Assembly (NCBI RefSeq): GCF_032854445.1
Contig: NC_088297.1
Location: forward strand, 4,155,991-4,219,990
From: Liolophura sinensis
Taxonomy: Eukaryota > Mollusca > Polyplacophora > Chitonida > Chitonidae
Length of the DNA: 64,000 nucleotides
Reading direction: 5' to 3'
Both the position numbers and the translations under genes were made by a program. The notes under the pieces were generated by a model. That model had not been told where the DNA came from and did no database searches. It was given only the letters and a program-made list of their open reading frames with translations. This document shows, one piece after another, positions 63,220 to 64,000 of this stretch (positions are counted from its first letter, which is position 1; every line of letters begins with the position of its first letter).

Positions 63220-64000
63220 CAATATGACTAAGCCAGGCGTATGGGACTCGCCCTGAGCGCTGTAGGAACCTGTCCCCTTGTAGTAGTACATACAGGCATA
63301 AGCCAGGTGTATCGGACTCGCCCTGGGCGCTGTAGGAACCTGTCCCCTTGTAGTAGTACATACAGGCATAAGCCAGGCGTACGGGACTCGCCCTGAGCGC
63401 CGCAGGAACCTGTCCCCTTGTAGCAGTAGATACAGGCATAAGCCAGGCGTATGGGACTCGCCCTGAGCGCTGCAGGAACCTGTCCCCTTGAAGTAGTAGA
63501 TACAGGCATAAGCCAGGCGTACAGGGCTCGCCCTGAGCGCTGCAGGAACCTGTCCCTTTGGAGTAGTAGATACAGGCATAAGTCAGGCGTATGGGACTCG
63601 CCCTGAGCGCTGCAGGAACCTGTCCCCTTGTAGTAGTAGATACAGGCATAAGCCAGGCGTACAGGGCTCGCCCTGAGCGCTGCAGGAACCTGTCCCCTTG
63701 TAGTAGTAGATACAGGCATAAGCCAGGCGTACAGGACTCGCCCTGAGCGCTGCAGGAACCTGTCCCCTTGGAGTAGTAGATACAGGCATAAGACAGGCGC
63801 ACGGGACTCGCCCTGAGCGTTGTAGGAACCTGTCCCCTTGTAGTAGCAGATACAGGCATAAGCCAGGCGTATGGGACTCGCCCTGAGCGCTTCAGGAACC
63901 TGTCCCCTTGTAGTCGCAGATACAGGCATAAGCCAGGCGTATGGGACTCACCCTGAGCGTTGTAGGAACCTATCCCCTTGTAGTAGTAGATACAGGCATA
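63220..64000. repeat. 70-bp minisatellite, at least 11 copies, continuing past the window
   Basis: The unit is CATAAGCCAGGCGTATGGGA, CTCGCCCTGAGCGCTGCAGG, AACCTGTCCCCTTGTAGTAG, TAGATACAGG. It is G+C-rich relative to its surroundings. The minus strand has no stop in any frame of the unit, so frames of up to 264 codons appear. They are repeat artefacts. Confidence 0.95.

Noticed and set aside
63065-63929. 264- and 233-codon minus-strand frames
   Set aside because: The 70-bp unit has no minus-strand stop in any frame, so open frames are guaranteed and carry no evidence of coding.

Overview
The window is animal genomic DNA, most likely from a lophotrochozoan such as a mollusc or brachiopod. The grounds are intron-rich genes with GT-AG junctions, many tRNA-derived SINEs with lophotrochozoan-type consensus sequences, and a very high load of minisatellites. 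The species call is an inference. Nothing prokaryotic is present: no operons, no ribosome binding sites, no CRISPR.

Positions 1513-50163 on the + strand hold almost all of one gene, the orthologue of TUBGCP5 (gamma-tubulin complex component 5). I placed 21 coding exons whose phases join without conflict and end at a TAG stop at 50161-50163. They give about 1035 codons once two single-base lesions are allowed for. Only the first coding exon(s) lie outside the window. One lesion is an extra G at the donor after 38704. The other is a missing base near 39760. Both sit in or beside homopolymer runs.

The introns make up most of the 50 kb and are filled with tandem arrays and transposons. Four of the ten arrays inside the gene are built from copies of the gene's own splice junctions. 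A 71-bp unit (about 124 copies, 2056-10862) carries the 3' splice site and exon start of in-window exon 3. An 86-bp unit (18 copies, 12370-13925) carries the 5' splice site of exon 4. A 47-bp unit (four extra copies, 36427-36613) carries the 3' splice site of exon 16. A 41-bp unit (about 28 copies, 39887-45080) carries the 5' splice site of exon 19, together with two more copies of the 3' part of that exon. This repeated seeding of minisatellites at exon-intron borders is the most unusual observation here. The other arrays (24, 41, 48, 34, 22 and 20 bp units) show no link to a junction.

A 3.9-kb hAT-type DNA transposon (40108-44011) sits inside one of the duplicated exon-19 copies. It has matching terminal inverted repeats, subterminal TCCTGGAA repeats, a BED-finger exon and a long transposase exon, but is broken by frameshifts. 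Two tRNA-derived SINE families recur, called SINE-A (AAATA-type tail) and SINE-B (ACTC tail). Several copies have exact 12-15 bp target-site duplications. The two families share a short 3' end.

Downstream of TUBGCP5, 50164-60935 has no recognisable gene. It holds a 30-bp array, a 328-bp direct duplication, a 45/25-bp composite array, a diffuse repeat field and A/T-rich sequence. At the right end, two minus-strand exons (61862-61997 and 60936-60996) encode the C-terminal half of a PH domain and the protein's C-terminus, so this gene converges on TUBGCP5. A 70-bp array runs off the right edge.
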